Shown here in pieces: positions 1 to 8,433 of a stretch of 64,000 nt of DNA. The DNA comes from Clostridiales bacterium. GTDB taxonomy: Bacteria > Bacillota > Clostridia > Christensenellales > CAG-138. The notes under the pieces were generated by a model that saw nothing but the letters and a program-made list of their open reading frames with translations, did no database searches and was not told where the DNA came from. The translations under genes were made by a program, and so were the position numbers. The stretch is taken from positions 21,534-85,533 of the forward strand of contig JAILRE010000018.1 of the NCBI GenBank assembly GCA_024698505.1, written 5' to 3'. Positions within the stretch are counted from its first letter, which is position 1. Each line of letters opens with the position of its first letter.

Positions 1-1
1 G

Positions 2-58
2 ATCTACGCTACCGTCAGCGATATTCGCGGACTCTTCAACGGCATGTTCAACTGGTGA
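2..58 (+). CDS. rseP: C-terminal fragment of a site-2 (RseP-like) zinc metalloprotease, truncated by window edge
   Basis: Frame 2 reads IYATVSDIRGLFNGMFNW*, similar to the RseP C-terminal 'vt..DI..lF' ending; lies just upstream of ispG, a common order. Confidence 0.5.
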   Translation: MYATVSDIRGLFNGMFNW

Positions 59-83
59 CGAATCGAAAGGCTGGAGGAAAAAC

Positions 84-1127
84 ATGGCTTCCAAAAGAAT
101 GATGATCGGAAATACGGCTGTCGGAGGCGGTGCTCCCGTCACGATACAATCCATGACGAATACCGATACCAGGGACGCCGTCCGTACGACGGAACAGATA
201 CTCTCCCTTGAAAACGCGGGCTGTGAAATAGTTCGTTTCTCCGTATATGACGAGGATTGCGCAGCGTCCATTCCGTACATCAAGGCGCATACGCATATCC
301 CGCTCGTTGCCGATATCCATTTCGATCACAGGCTTGCGATCGCAGCTATCGAAAACGGCATCGATAAGGTCAGGATAAATCCCGGCAATATCGGCTCGGA
401 GCAGAAGGTGCGGGAGCTCGTTGCCGCCGCCAAGGACAGGAATATCCCTATCAGGATAGGCGTCAACGGCGGTTCTTTGGAGAAGGATATCCTCAGAAAG
501 TACGGCGTTACTCCCGAGGGAATGCTTGAAAGCGCGCTGTCTCACGTCGCCATTCTTGAAAAATGCGGCTTCTATGACATTGTTATTTCCATGAAAGCTT
601 CCACCGTTCAAAAGACGGTCCAGGCGAACAGGCTTGCAAGCAAGAGGACGCCTTATCCTCTTCACCTCGGCGTGACCGAGGCTGGCATGGGGGAGGCGGC
701 CATGGTGAAATCCTCCATAGGCATAGGCTCACTTCTTCTTGACGGCATAGGCGATACCATTAGGGTCTCCCTTACGGGCGATCCTGTAAGGGAAGTATAT
801 GCCGCCAAAAGGATACTCGCCGCCGTCGGCCTCCGATCGGAAGGCGTCGAGGTCGTCAGCTGCCCCACGTGCGGCAGGACGAGAGTAGATCTTGCGAGCA
901 TCGTAAAGAAGGTAGAGGAGTCCCTTCCAGAAACGGATAAGTCGCTCAGGATCGCCGTTATGGGCTGCGCCGTAAACGGCCCGGGCGAGGCAAGGGAAGC
1001 TGATATCGGCATAGCTTTCGGAAGCAAAAACGCCGTAGTTTTCAAAAAAGGCGAGCTTTGCTATTCGGACAAGCTTCCCGAGGTTGTGGACAGGTTTATT
1101 TCGGACGTTAAATCGGAGCTTCAATGA
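84..1127 (+). CDS. ispG: 4-hydroxy-3-methylbut-2-en-1-yl diphosphate synthase (flavodoxin)
   Basis: GcpE/IspG motifs: VGGGAPVTIQSMTNTDTRD, VADIHFD, RINPGNIG, SCPTCGR, MGCAVNGPGEA. Confidence 0.96.
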   Translation: MASKRMMIGNTAVGGGAPVTIQSMTNTDTRDAVRTTEQILSLENAGCEIVRFSVYDEDCAASIPYIKAHTHIPLVADIHFDHRLAIAAIENGIDKVRINPGNIGSEQKVRELVAAAKDRNIPIRIGVNGGSLEKDILRKYGVTPEGMLESALSHVAILEKCGFYDIVISMKASTVQKTVQANRLASKRTPYPLHLGVTEAGMGEAAMVKSSIGIGSLLLDGIGDTIRVSLTGDPVREVYAAKRILAAVGLRSEGVEVVSCPTCGRTRVDLASIVKKVEESLPETDKSLRIAVMGCAVNGPGEAREADIGIAFGSKNAVVFKKGELCYSDKLPEVVDRFISDVKSELQ

Positions 1128-4100
1128 GCGAACAGGAATACATCAACATCGGCAATAAGCTTCTGAAGAATTCGGCTTTCTCCATTACGCACGCATCGAG
1201 GTCGTCTTCTACAGGCGCTTTTCATATCTGCCTTAAAGCGGAGAAGATACTGATGCCCTTCGAGATAGAGGCCATCAAGCGCTTCATCTGCGATAAGCTT
1301 TTGACAAACAACGTCTCTTTCGAGATCGACTTCAAGGAAGCCGTGGACGGGCTGTCCGATATGCGGGAAGACGACGTCGCGGATCTTTTCAGGGAGATCT
1401 GGAGCCGTATCTCTCCCGAGATTTTTCCCGTGCTCGCAAATTCTCTTATCGACGTTTCAAGGGACGAGGACGGCACGGTATTTATCGTAAGGTCTTCTCC
1501 TGAGCTTATCAAAGCCATCGATGCGGAAAGCGTCTCAAAGATCAAAACCGAGGCCGCCAATAACTGGGACTGGCATTTCGGAATAAAGCTCGTCGGCGAT
1601 CAGGATCTTAACGATATCAAAAGCTATGACGTTTCGCCTTACGTAGTCAGGGAACGCGTTTCCACCGCCGATATCGGTTCAGCAGAGCCCGCCCCCACAA
1701 AGCGAAAGAAGCCTTCCGCCAAGGCTGCCGTCGATCCGAAGGATATCGTCCTCGGCAAGGAAATAGTCCGCCGCGAGATCACGCCTATGAGCGATTTCTC
1801 CGAGACTACCGGCAGCGCCATAGCGAAGGGCGCTATAATCGGTTACGAGGTATCGGAAACGAGGGACAAGTCCAGATCCATATTCAAGATCGACTTTTCC
1901 GACAAGACCAATTCGCTCTCTGCCAAATTCTTCACAGAGCCCGACAAGGCCGGTTCCATCGAATCCCTGCTCAAGGAGATCAAGGATAAGGGCGATGAGA
2001 TCATAGTTCGCGGCAGTTATAAGTACGATTCCTATTCCCGCGATTACATACTGATGGCGAACGACGTCAACAGATGCGCCCGCGAAAAACGCATCGACGA
2101 CGCTCCCGATGGCGAAAAACGCGTGGAGCTTCATCTGCATACGCAGTCATCGACCATGGATGCTCTTACGAAGGTGTCCGACGTCGTCAACACGGCTTTC
2201 AAGTGGGGCCACAGGGCCGTCGCCATCACGGATCACGGCGTAGTTCATTCGCTTCCCGAAGCGATGAAGATCTATAAGGATATCAAAAAGACCGCCCGCG
2301 CCAATGGCGTCGATCCCGATTTCAAGGTCATATTCGGCTGCGAAGGCTATCTTGTAAGCGACTCAACGATCCACAGCATAGACGAGCGTCCCTATACCGC
2401 TGTCGCCGTTACCGCGGCCTATTCCGCTGCGGGTACCGCGGTTTATGAGATCCGCGCCGTCAAGTTCGATCATGAAGGTACCGTGATCGGCGAATTCGGT
2501 TCCGTGACCGATCCCGGCGCATCCCTGCCCAAATGGGCTGCGGAAAAATGCGGCATTGACGAGGATGAATTCAAAAACGCTCCCGAGGCGATCAAAGTCG
2601 TCGGCGACTTCGTTTCGTTCGCTGAGGGTTCCGTGATCGTTGCCTATAACGATACCGTAATAAACGGGCTTTCTTCCGTGCTCGCTTCGGAGGACATATT
2701 GCCCTTCGAATACGTCGATATCAATAAGCTCGAGCTCAATATGCACCTTAATATCAAGGATTACAGCATGGAGAGCGGCTGCGCGCCGATAAGCGGCAGA
2801 TACGAAGCTCTTCCCGAGATCCCCGCAAAGGACAGCGTCCGCGCTTTGAAGGAGCTTGCGGCAGGGCTTATCGCCGAGCTCAAGCAGAACGGCGGCACGG
2901 AGATCCCCTATTGGGACAGACGAGAGCCCGATTATACGAAGCTTCAGCGTTACCATATCATACTGCTCGCCGCGAGCCACGAGGGCCTTAAGAACCTCTA
3001 CAAGCTCGTTTCCTATTCGCATCTGCAGTATTATCACAAGCGTCCCTGCATCCCCAGAAGCCTTCTGAACATGCTGAGGAACGGCATACTGCTCGGCTCC
3101 GCCTGCGAGGCGGGAGAGCTTTACAGGGCTGTTTCCAGAGGACTCCCCGCAGAGGAACAGAAGCGCATCGCCAAGTGGTATGATTACCTTGAGATACAGC
3201 CGCTTGACAATAACATGTTCATGACCGCTTCGGACGAACTCAACGTATCCGTCGACGATCTTAAGAACTTCAACAGGCGCATAGTCGAGCTCGGCGACGA
3301 GCTGGGCAAGCTTACCGTTGCCACGTGCGACGTGCATTTCCTGGAGCCGGACGACGCGATCTTCCGTTCCATACTCCTTCATTCTCAGGGCTACAGGGAC
3401 GCAGTCAGGATGACTCCGCTCTATTTCAGAACGACCAAGGAGATGCTTGACGAGTTTTCCTATCTCGGTGAGGAAAGGGCGAGGGAGGTAGTAATTACAA
3501 ATCCCAATATCATCGCCGATATGTGCGGCGAGCAGCTGCATCCCTTCCTTGACGAGAAATTCACCTATTCGCCCGAGCTTCCCAACGCCAAGGAGATCCT
3601 CGAGAGCATGACAATGAACGAGGCGCACAGGCGTTACGGCGATCCGCTTCCCGAGATAGTCCAAAAAAGGCTCGACAAAGAGCTTGCTTCCATAGTCGGC
3701 AACGGTTATTCTTCGCTCTACATGGTCGCGCAGAAGCTCGTTTCCAAATCCCTGGGCGACGGATATCTCGTAGGCTCAAGGGGTTCCGTCGGATCGTCTT
3801 TCGTTGCGACCATGCTTGGCATAACGGAGGTCAACGCGCTTCCTCCGCATTACCTCTGCCCCAACTGCAAATACAGCGAGTTCAAGACCGACGTCCATTC
3901 AAGATGCGGCATCGACCTTCCCGATAAGGATTGCCCCGTCTGCGGAACAAAGCTCCGAAAGGAGGGCTACGATATCCCGTTCGAGGTGTTCCTCGGCTTC
4001 AAGGGCGATAAGACTCCCGATATCGATCTGAATTTCTCGGGCGATTACCAGCCCGTCGCGCACAGATTCACCGAGGAGATGTTCGGCGCAGGTCACGCTT

Positions 4101-5437
4101 TCAGAGCGGGCACCATATCCGCCGTTCAGGATAAGACCGTTTACGGTTACGTAAAGCATTATTGCGAGGATCTCGGTCTCAATAAGTCCGAAACCGAGAT
4201 CAACAGGCTCGTTCAGGGCTGCCTCGGAGTAAAGAAGACCTCAGGTCAGCATCCCGGCGGCATCGTAATAGTCCCCGAGGATTACGAGATATTCGATTTC
4301 TGCCCCGTTCAGCATCCCGCCGATAAGAACGACAGCGGATCCGTTACAACGCATTTCGATTTCCATGCGCTCGACGATAAGCTCGTTAAGCTTGACATAC
4401 TCGGTCACGACGATCCCACCGTTCTCAGAATGCTCAACGATCTGACGGGCCTCGATCCGAGGACCATCCCGCTTGACGATCCCGAGACGATGTCGATCTA
4501 CAGCACGGACGCCGCGCTCGGCGTCAGCCTTAAGCCTCTCGGATGCGACGTGGGCTCTTTGGCGATACCCGAATTCGGCACCGGCTTCGTTCGCGGCATG
4601 CTGACGGAGACGAGGCCGACAACGATGGAGGAGCTCGTCAGGATATCCGGCCTTTCCCACGGTACCGACGTTTGGAACAACAACGCGCAGGTGCTCGTGC
4701 AGAACAAGGTCGCGACACTAATGGAGGTCATCTGCACCCGCGACGATATAATGAACTATCTCATCTCCATAGGCGGAGATCCTTCGCTTTCGTTCAAGAC
4801 GATGGAAAGCGTCCGAAAAGGCAGGGGATTGAAGCCCGAGATGGAGGAAATGATGCACAGCATTTCCGTCCCCGAATGGTTCATAGACAGCTGTAAAAAG
4901 ATCAAGTACATGTTCCCGAGGGCGCACGCGGCGGCATACGTCATGATGAGCTTCCGAATTGCGTACTATAAGGTCCATTACCCGCTTGAGTTCTACGCGG
5001 TCTACTTTACGGTAAGGGCGGATACCTTCGATATAGAGCTTTGCCTTGGCGGATTCGACGCCGTTATGAATAATCTGAAGGCGCTGAAGAGCAAGGATAA
5101 GCCCGATCAGAAGGAGAAGGACGCAATCACGATACTCGAGGTCGTAGCCGAGATGAATCTTCGCGGATTCGAGCTTCTGCCTGTCGATCTTTACAAATCA
5201 AAGGCCAAGAACTTCACCATCGAGGACGGCAAGCTGAGGCCTCCGTTCACGTCGGTTGCGGGGCTCGGTGAGAACGTCGCCGTGCAGATCGAGAACGGCG
5301 CCAAAGGCGGCGAGTATTCCTCCAAAGAGGATTTCGCCATAAGAACGAAGGCGAATTCGAGCATAATAGAAAAGCTTGCCGCGCTCGGATGCTTCGAGGG
5401 GATCCCGGACACGGATCAGATCAAGTTCAGTTTCTGA
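1124..5437 (+). CDS. polC: DNA polymerase III PolC-type alpha subunit; DnaQ-like exonuclease domain appears degenerate
   Basis: 1437 aa; PHP motifs (VELHLHT, AITDHG), DGYLVGSRGSVGSSFVATM, PDIDLNFSG, KLDILGHDDPTVLRML; start overlaps ispG stop by 4 nt. Confidence 0.97.
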   Translation: MSEQEYINIGNKLLKNSAFSITHASRSSSTGAFHICLKAEKILMPFEIEAIKRFICDKLLTNNVSFEIDFKEAVDGLSDMREDDVADLFREIWSRISPEIFPVLANSLIDVSRDEDGTVFIVRSSPELIKAIDAESVSKIKTEAANNWDWHFGIKLVGDQDLNDIKSYDVSPYVVRERVSTADIGSAEPAPTKRKKPSAKAAVDPKDIVLGKEIVRREITPMSDFSETTGSAIAKGAIIGYEVSETRDKSRSIFKIDFSDKTNSLSAKFFTEPDKAGSIESLLKEIKDKGDEIIVRGSYKYDSYSRDYILMANDVNRCAREKRIDDAPDGEKRVELHLHTQSSTMDALTKVSDVVNTAFKWGHRAVAITDHGVVHSLPEAMKIYKDIKKTARANGVDPDFKVIFGCEGYLVSDSTIHSIDERPYTAVAVTAAYSAAGTAVYEIRAVKFDHEGTVIGEFGSVTDPGASLPKWAAEKCGIDEDEFKNAPEAIKVVGDFVSFAEGSVIVAYNDTVINGLSSVLASEDILPFEYVDINKLELNMHLNIKDYSMESGCAPISGRYEALPEIPAKDSVRALKELAAGLIAELKQNGGTEIPYWDRREPDYTKLQRYHIILLAASHEGLKNLYKLVSYSHLQYYHKRPCIPRSLLNMLRNGILLGSACEAGELYRAVSRGLPAEEQKRIAKWYDYLEIQPLDNNMFMTASDELNVSVDDLKNFNRRIVELGDELGKLTVATCDVHFLEPDDAIFRSILLHSQGYRDAVRMTPLYFRTTKEMLDEFSYLGEERAREVVITNPNIIADMCGEQLHPFLDEKFTYSPELPNAKEILESMTMNEAHRRYGDPLPEIVQKRLDKELASIVGNGYSSLYMVAQKLVSKSLGDGYLVGSRGSVGSSFVATMLGITEVNALPPHYLCPNCKYSEFKTDVHSRCGIDLPDKDCPVCGTKLRKEGYDIPFEVFLGFKGDKTPDIDLNFSGDYQPVAHRFTEEMFGAGHAFRAGTISAVQDKTVYGYVKHYCEDLGLNKSETEINRLVQGCLGVKKTSGQHPGGIVIVPEDYEIFDFCPVQHPADKNDSGSVTTHFDFHALDDKLVKLDILGHDDPTVLRMLNDLTGLDPRTIPLDDPETMSIYSTDAALGVSLKPLGCDVGSLAIPEFGTGFVRGMLTETRPTTMEELVRISGLSHGTDVWNNNAQVLVQNKVATLMEVICTRDDIMNYLISIGGDPSLSFKTMESVRKGRGLKPEMEEMMHSISVPEWFIDSCKKIKYMFPRAHAAAYVMMSFRIAYYKVHYPLEFYAVYFTVRADTFDIELCLGGFDAVMNNLKALKSKDKPDQKEKDAITILEVVAEMNLRGFELLPVDLYKSKAKNFTIEDGKLRPPFTSVAGLGENVAVQIENGAKGGEYSSKEDFAIRTKANSSIIEKLAALGCFEGIPDTDQIKFSF

Positions 5438-5445
5438 CAAATAAA

Positions 5446-5477
5446 AGAACACCGGATTAACCGGTGTTCTTTTTTTA
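5446..5477. terminator. Rho-independent terminator, possibly bidirectional
   Basis: AGAACACCGG-attaa-CCGGTGTTCT followed by T-tract, between convergent polC and GntR gene. Confidence 0.85.
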
Positions 5478-5486
5478 TGATGATTT

Positions 5487-5855
5487 TCAGCAGAACTTTT
5501 CGCGAAGGAGCGCTACTGCTTCTTCCTCCGAAAAGCCGAGGTTCTTTGCGGTTTCGGCGGCGGCTGTCAGCAGAGGATCGAGCGAACTGCGGCGAAGCCT
5601 TTCGCGGTCCTCGGAAGAAAGCTCCGCGACGAAGCATCCGCTGCCTGCGCGCGCTTCAATGAGCCTTGCTTCGATCAGCGCATCCCATGCGTTTCTTACG
5701 GTGATAATACTGATCCCAAGCTCCTTTGCGACTGTCCTGATCGGCGGCAGAGCTTCCCCGGGTGAAATTGTCCCCGAAAGGACCTGCCCCGCGATCTCGT
5801 CGTAAAGCTGCTTGTATACGGGCGTTGAGTCCGATGGGATTATTCTCAGCCGCAT
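5487..5855 (-). CDS. GntR-family transcriptional regulator, YtrA subfamily
   Basis: N-terminal wHTH (PVYKQLYDEIAGQVLSGTISPGEALPPIRTVAKELGISIITVRNAWDALIEARLIEARAGSGCFV) and short C-terminal region; last gene of an ABC operon. Confidence 0.92.
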   Translation of the reverse strand: MRLRIIPSDSTPVYKQLYDEIAGQVLSGTISPGEALPPIRTVAKELGISIITVRNAWDALIEARLIEARAGSGCFVAELSSEDRERLRRSSLDPLLTAAAETAKNLGFSEEEAVALLREKFC

Positions 5856-6538
5856 CAGATGTCGACCTCGTCGAAGAGCTTACAGCTTCTCCTGTATGAG
5901 AGCAGGGTAATGAAAAAATAGATGAGCAAGCCAGCTCCGATAAACAGAAGCTGATAAAGAAGCGAAGAGGATGAACCCGGCCAGCAGTCAATATTGTTTT
6001 CGATCCATGCGAAGAAGGGCACGGACCCTGCGGCTGCTCCGGCAGCTATGAAGAAGCCCTCGAATACGAATATGAAGAGGAACACGGCGATAGTCGAGAT
6101 AAGGAATGCGCGCTCGGCTTTATATCCGTTTTTATAGAAGAACGGAAGGAAGGTCGCGTTGAAAACGGAATAGACGAGGAAGCATCCTCCGAGCAGCGCG
6201 GGGCAGGCGTCGAGGCCGGCTTTGTTTGCGTCCGTAAGCAGCGCGTGGTGGACGAAAATCATTGCCGTGAAGACGAGCATCATCGCGAGCTGTATTACCG
6301 CAACGAACAGGTACTTGGACTTGACAGCCTCCCTTTTCGAGATGGGCAGCAGCGCGGTAAACAGCACGTCGCTGTTGGAGTTGCTTATCTGCATGGAATT
6401 GAATATCGCGTTTCCAGTGAAGAAGCAAGCCACAAGATAGACGTAGCTCGGAATAAGAAACATCAGCGCTGAGAGCGAGAAGAAGAAAACGAGAGGATGC
6501 ATGCAGAGCTTGAATTCTTTATACAGCAGCTTTTTCAT
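5855..6538 (-). CDS. ABC-2 type transporter permease
   Basis: Multiple hydrophobic segments; between an ABC ATPase and a YtrA-type regulator. Confidence 0.85.
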   Translation of the reverse strand: MKKLLYKEFKLCMHPLVFFFSLSALMFLIPSYVYLVACFFTGNAIFNSMQISNSNSDVLFTALLPISKREAVKSKYLFVAVIQLAMMLVFTAMIFVHHALLTDANKAGLDACPALLGGCFLVYSVFNATFLPFFYKNGYKAERAFLISTIAVFLFIFVFEGFFIAAGAAAGSVPFFAWIENNIDCWPGSSSSLLYQLLFIGAGLLIYFFITLLSYRRSCKLFDEVDI

Positions 6539-7383
6539 TTCTCTTCCTCCTGTTCTACGTATACCATAATGGATTCAAGATCGGCCGGCGCTGTCCTGCA
6601 GTCTGAAAAGAGGCCAGCGTCCTCCGCTTTTATCAATCCGCTGAAGCCGAAAGCGTTTTCCTTATAGCTGATGAGATGCGTTTTTAAGCTTTCAAGGTGT
6701 TCCTGTTCTCCGGATACGAGCATGAACTTGTTCCTGAAGCTTTCGGTATCGGTAAAATCGAAGAGCTTTCCGTTCTTTATGTAACCGATGAAATCGGCGC
6801 ATTTCTCGAGATCCGAGATTATATGCGTCGAAAAGAGCACGCTCCTCGTTCCGTCCTCGACGAGAGAACGAAGCACGTCGAGCAGTTCGTTCCTCGAAAC
6901 GGGATCGAGGCCGCTCGTGGGTTCGTCGAGTATGAGCAGCTTCGCGTTATGCGAAAGCGCCAGAGCGAGAGCGAATTTGACGCGCATGCCGGCTGAAAGC
7001 TCGCGGATCTTTTTGTTCTCGTCGAGAGAGAATTTTTCAAGGTATCCCTTGTAAGCCGAGTCGTCCCATTCCTTGTAGAATCTCTTCGTAACGTCAGCTA
7101 TCGTTTTGAGCTTTGAACGCATATAGCAGTTGAATTCGCCCATTATGAAACCGATCTTCTGCTTGCATTCGGATTCGTTTTCGAAGAAATCCATCCCGTC
7201 GACGAATACGCTTCCGCCGTCCCTTTTAATAAGGTTAAGCATTGCTTTCATCGTAGTCGTTTTGCCCGCGCCGTTTCGACCTATAAAACCCATTATGCAG
7301 CCGGGTTCCAGATCGAAAGAAATATCGTCGAGAAGAAAGCTCGGGTATTGCTTTCTCAACGATTTTACACTAAGCAGATTCAT
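6535..7383 (-). CDS. ABC transporter ATP-binding protein
   Basis: Walker A GRNGAGKTT, signature LSAGMRVKFALA, Walker B LLILDEPTSGLDP. Confidence 0.95.
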   Translation of the reverse strand: MNLLSVKSLRKQYPSFLLDDISFDLEPGCIMGFIGRNGAGKTTTMKAMLNLIKRDGGSVFVDGMDFFENESECKQKIGFIMGEFNCYMRSKLKTIADVTKRFYKEWDDSAYKGYLEKFSLDENKKIRELSAGMRVKFALALALSHNAKLLILDEPTSGLDPVSRNELLDVLRSLVEDGTRSVLFSTHIISDLEKCADFIGYIKNGKLFDFTDTESFRNKFMLVSGEQEHLESLKTHLISYKENAFGFSGLIKAEDAGLFSDCRTAPADLESIMVYVEQEEEK

Positions 7384-7395
7384 TTAGCCCTCCTG

Positions 7396-7447
7396 ATTGT
7401 GCTTATCTGATAAGCACAATTATAAACCTCATATCTCGTCTTGTCAA
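7396..7447 (-). promoter_or_regulatory. Consensus sigma-A promoter overlapped by a perfect 25-bp palindrome (putative YtrA-type GntR operator)
   Basis: Minus strand: TTGACA (7447-7442), 17-bp spacer, TATAAT (7424-7419); ATTGTGCTTATC-T-GATAAGCACAAT at 7396-7420. Confidence 0.85.
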
Positions 7448-7529
7448 TAATGAAAAACTGCCTGTTTAAGAATATTTGACGCCGCATTGCAGATAATAGG
7501 CGCATAACAGTTTGCAAGGAGTCAACGCA

Positions 7530-8084
7530 ATGAAAGCAACGGGAATCGTTAGAAGGATCGACGAGCTCGGAAGAGTCGTTATCCCAAAGGAGATCAGAAG
7601 GACGCTTAGGATCAGGGAAGGCGATCCTCTTGAGATATTCGTGGACCGCGAAGGAGGCGTTATACTCAAAAAGTATTCTCCCATTGGCGAGCTCGGAGAT
7701 TTTGCCAGAGAGTACGCCGAGTCGATCCATCAATCGGTAGGGCATACTGCCGTTATCTGCGACAGGGACGTCGTTATCGCCGTTTCGGGAGCGGGGAAAA
7801 AGGAGCTTCTTTCGCATCCCGTAAGCGAGAGGATAGAGGAGATAATGCAGTCGAGAAGACGCGTCTGCGCAAGCAGAAAAGCGGGGGAGGAGTTGCTTCC
7901 CGTAACTACTGACGACAGAGGAGAGGTTTTCTCCGCGGAGCTCATTATACCGATAATCTCGTCGGGCGACTCCATTGGCGCCGTGATACTTCTATCCCGT
8001 GAACCTGACGCCGTATTCAGCGAGACCGATATCAAGGTTTGCGAAACTGCGGCGGGCTTCATGGGAAAACAAATGGAATCATAA
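7530..8084 (+). CDS. spoVT: Stage V sporulation protein T (AbrB-like N-terminus, GAF-like C-terminus)
   Basis: MKATGIVRRIDELGRVVIPKEIRRTLRIREGDPLEIF; ATG at 7530 is preferred over the TTG-started ORF at 7512. Confidence 0.93.
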   Translation: MKATGIVRRIDELGRVVIPKEIRRTLRIREGDPLEIFVDREGGVILKKYSPIGELGDFAREYAESIHQSVGHTAVICDRDVVIAVSGAGKKELLSHPVSERIEEIMQSRRRVCASRKAGEELLPVTTDDRGEVFSAELIIPIISSGDSIGAVILLSREPDAVFSETDIKVCETAAGFMGKQMES

Positions 8085-8087
8085 TTC

Positions 8088-8117
8088 GGGGACGGCCTTG
8101 ATCGGCCGTCCTTTATT
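8088..8117 (+). terminator. Rho-independent terminator of spoVT
   Basis: GGACGGCC-ttgatc-GGCCGTCC followed by TTTATT. Confidence 0.75.
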
Positions 8118-8129
8118 CTATAAATCTGC

Positions 8130-8158
8130 TTGACAATATGCTTCTTGCGATGTAGAAT
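8130..8158 (+). promoter_or_regulatory. Sigma-A promoter for T-box/leuS
   Basis: TTGACA (8130-8135), 17 bp, TAGAAT (8153-8158). Confidence 0.75.
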
Positions 8159-8164
8159 AGGCAA

Positions 8165-8411
8165 AGATGTAAAGGCTGTGAAGCGGAAAAGTAGTGATCG
8201 AGCCGTTTATTAAAGAGAGCCGCCGTTCGGTGCAAGGCGGCAAGGCAGATCCCGAAGCTCGCCGCAGAGCCCCCTTGCCGAACGGGAAACCCATTAAGCG
8301 GGGCGTAGTCGGGCGTTAACCGAATTCGAGCGGGCATTCTTGCCAACCGGAGTGGTACCGCGGAGTCTATCGTGCTTCGTCTCCTTTTGAGAGACGGAGT
8401 TTATTTTATTG
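8165..8411 (+). ncRNA. T-box leader (leucyl) with antiterminator/terminator
   Basis: T-box core GGAGTGGTACCGCGG near 8350-8363, upstream GAGAGCCGCCG and stem I-like region, terminal hairpin CTTCGTCTC-cttttga-GAGACGGAG then TTTATTTTATT, directly upstream of leuS. Confidence 0.9.
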
Positions 8412-8433
8412 CAAAAACATCAAGGAGAAAAAT

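Noticed and set aside
2363-3664. 433-aa antisense ORF within polC
   Set aside because: Antisense to conserved PolC sequence; no independent coding evidence.
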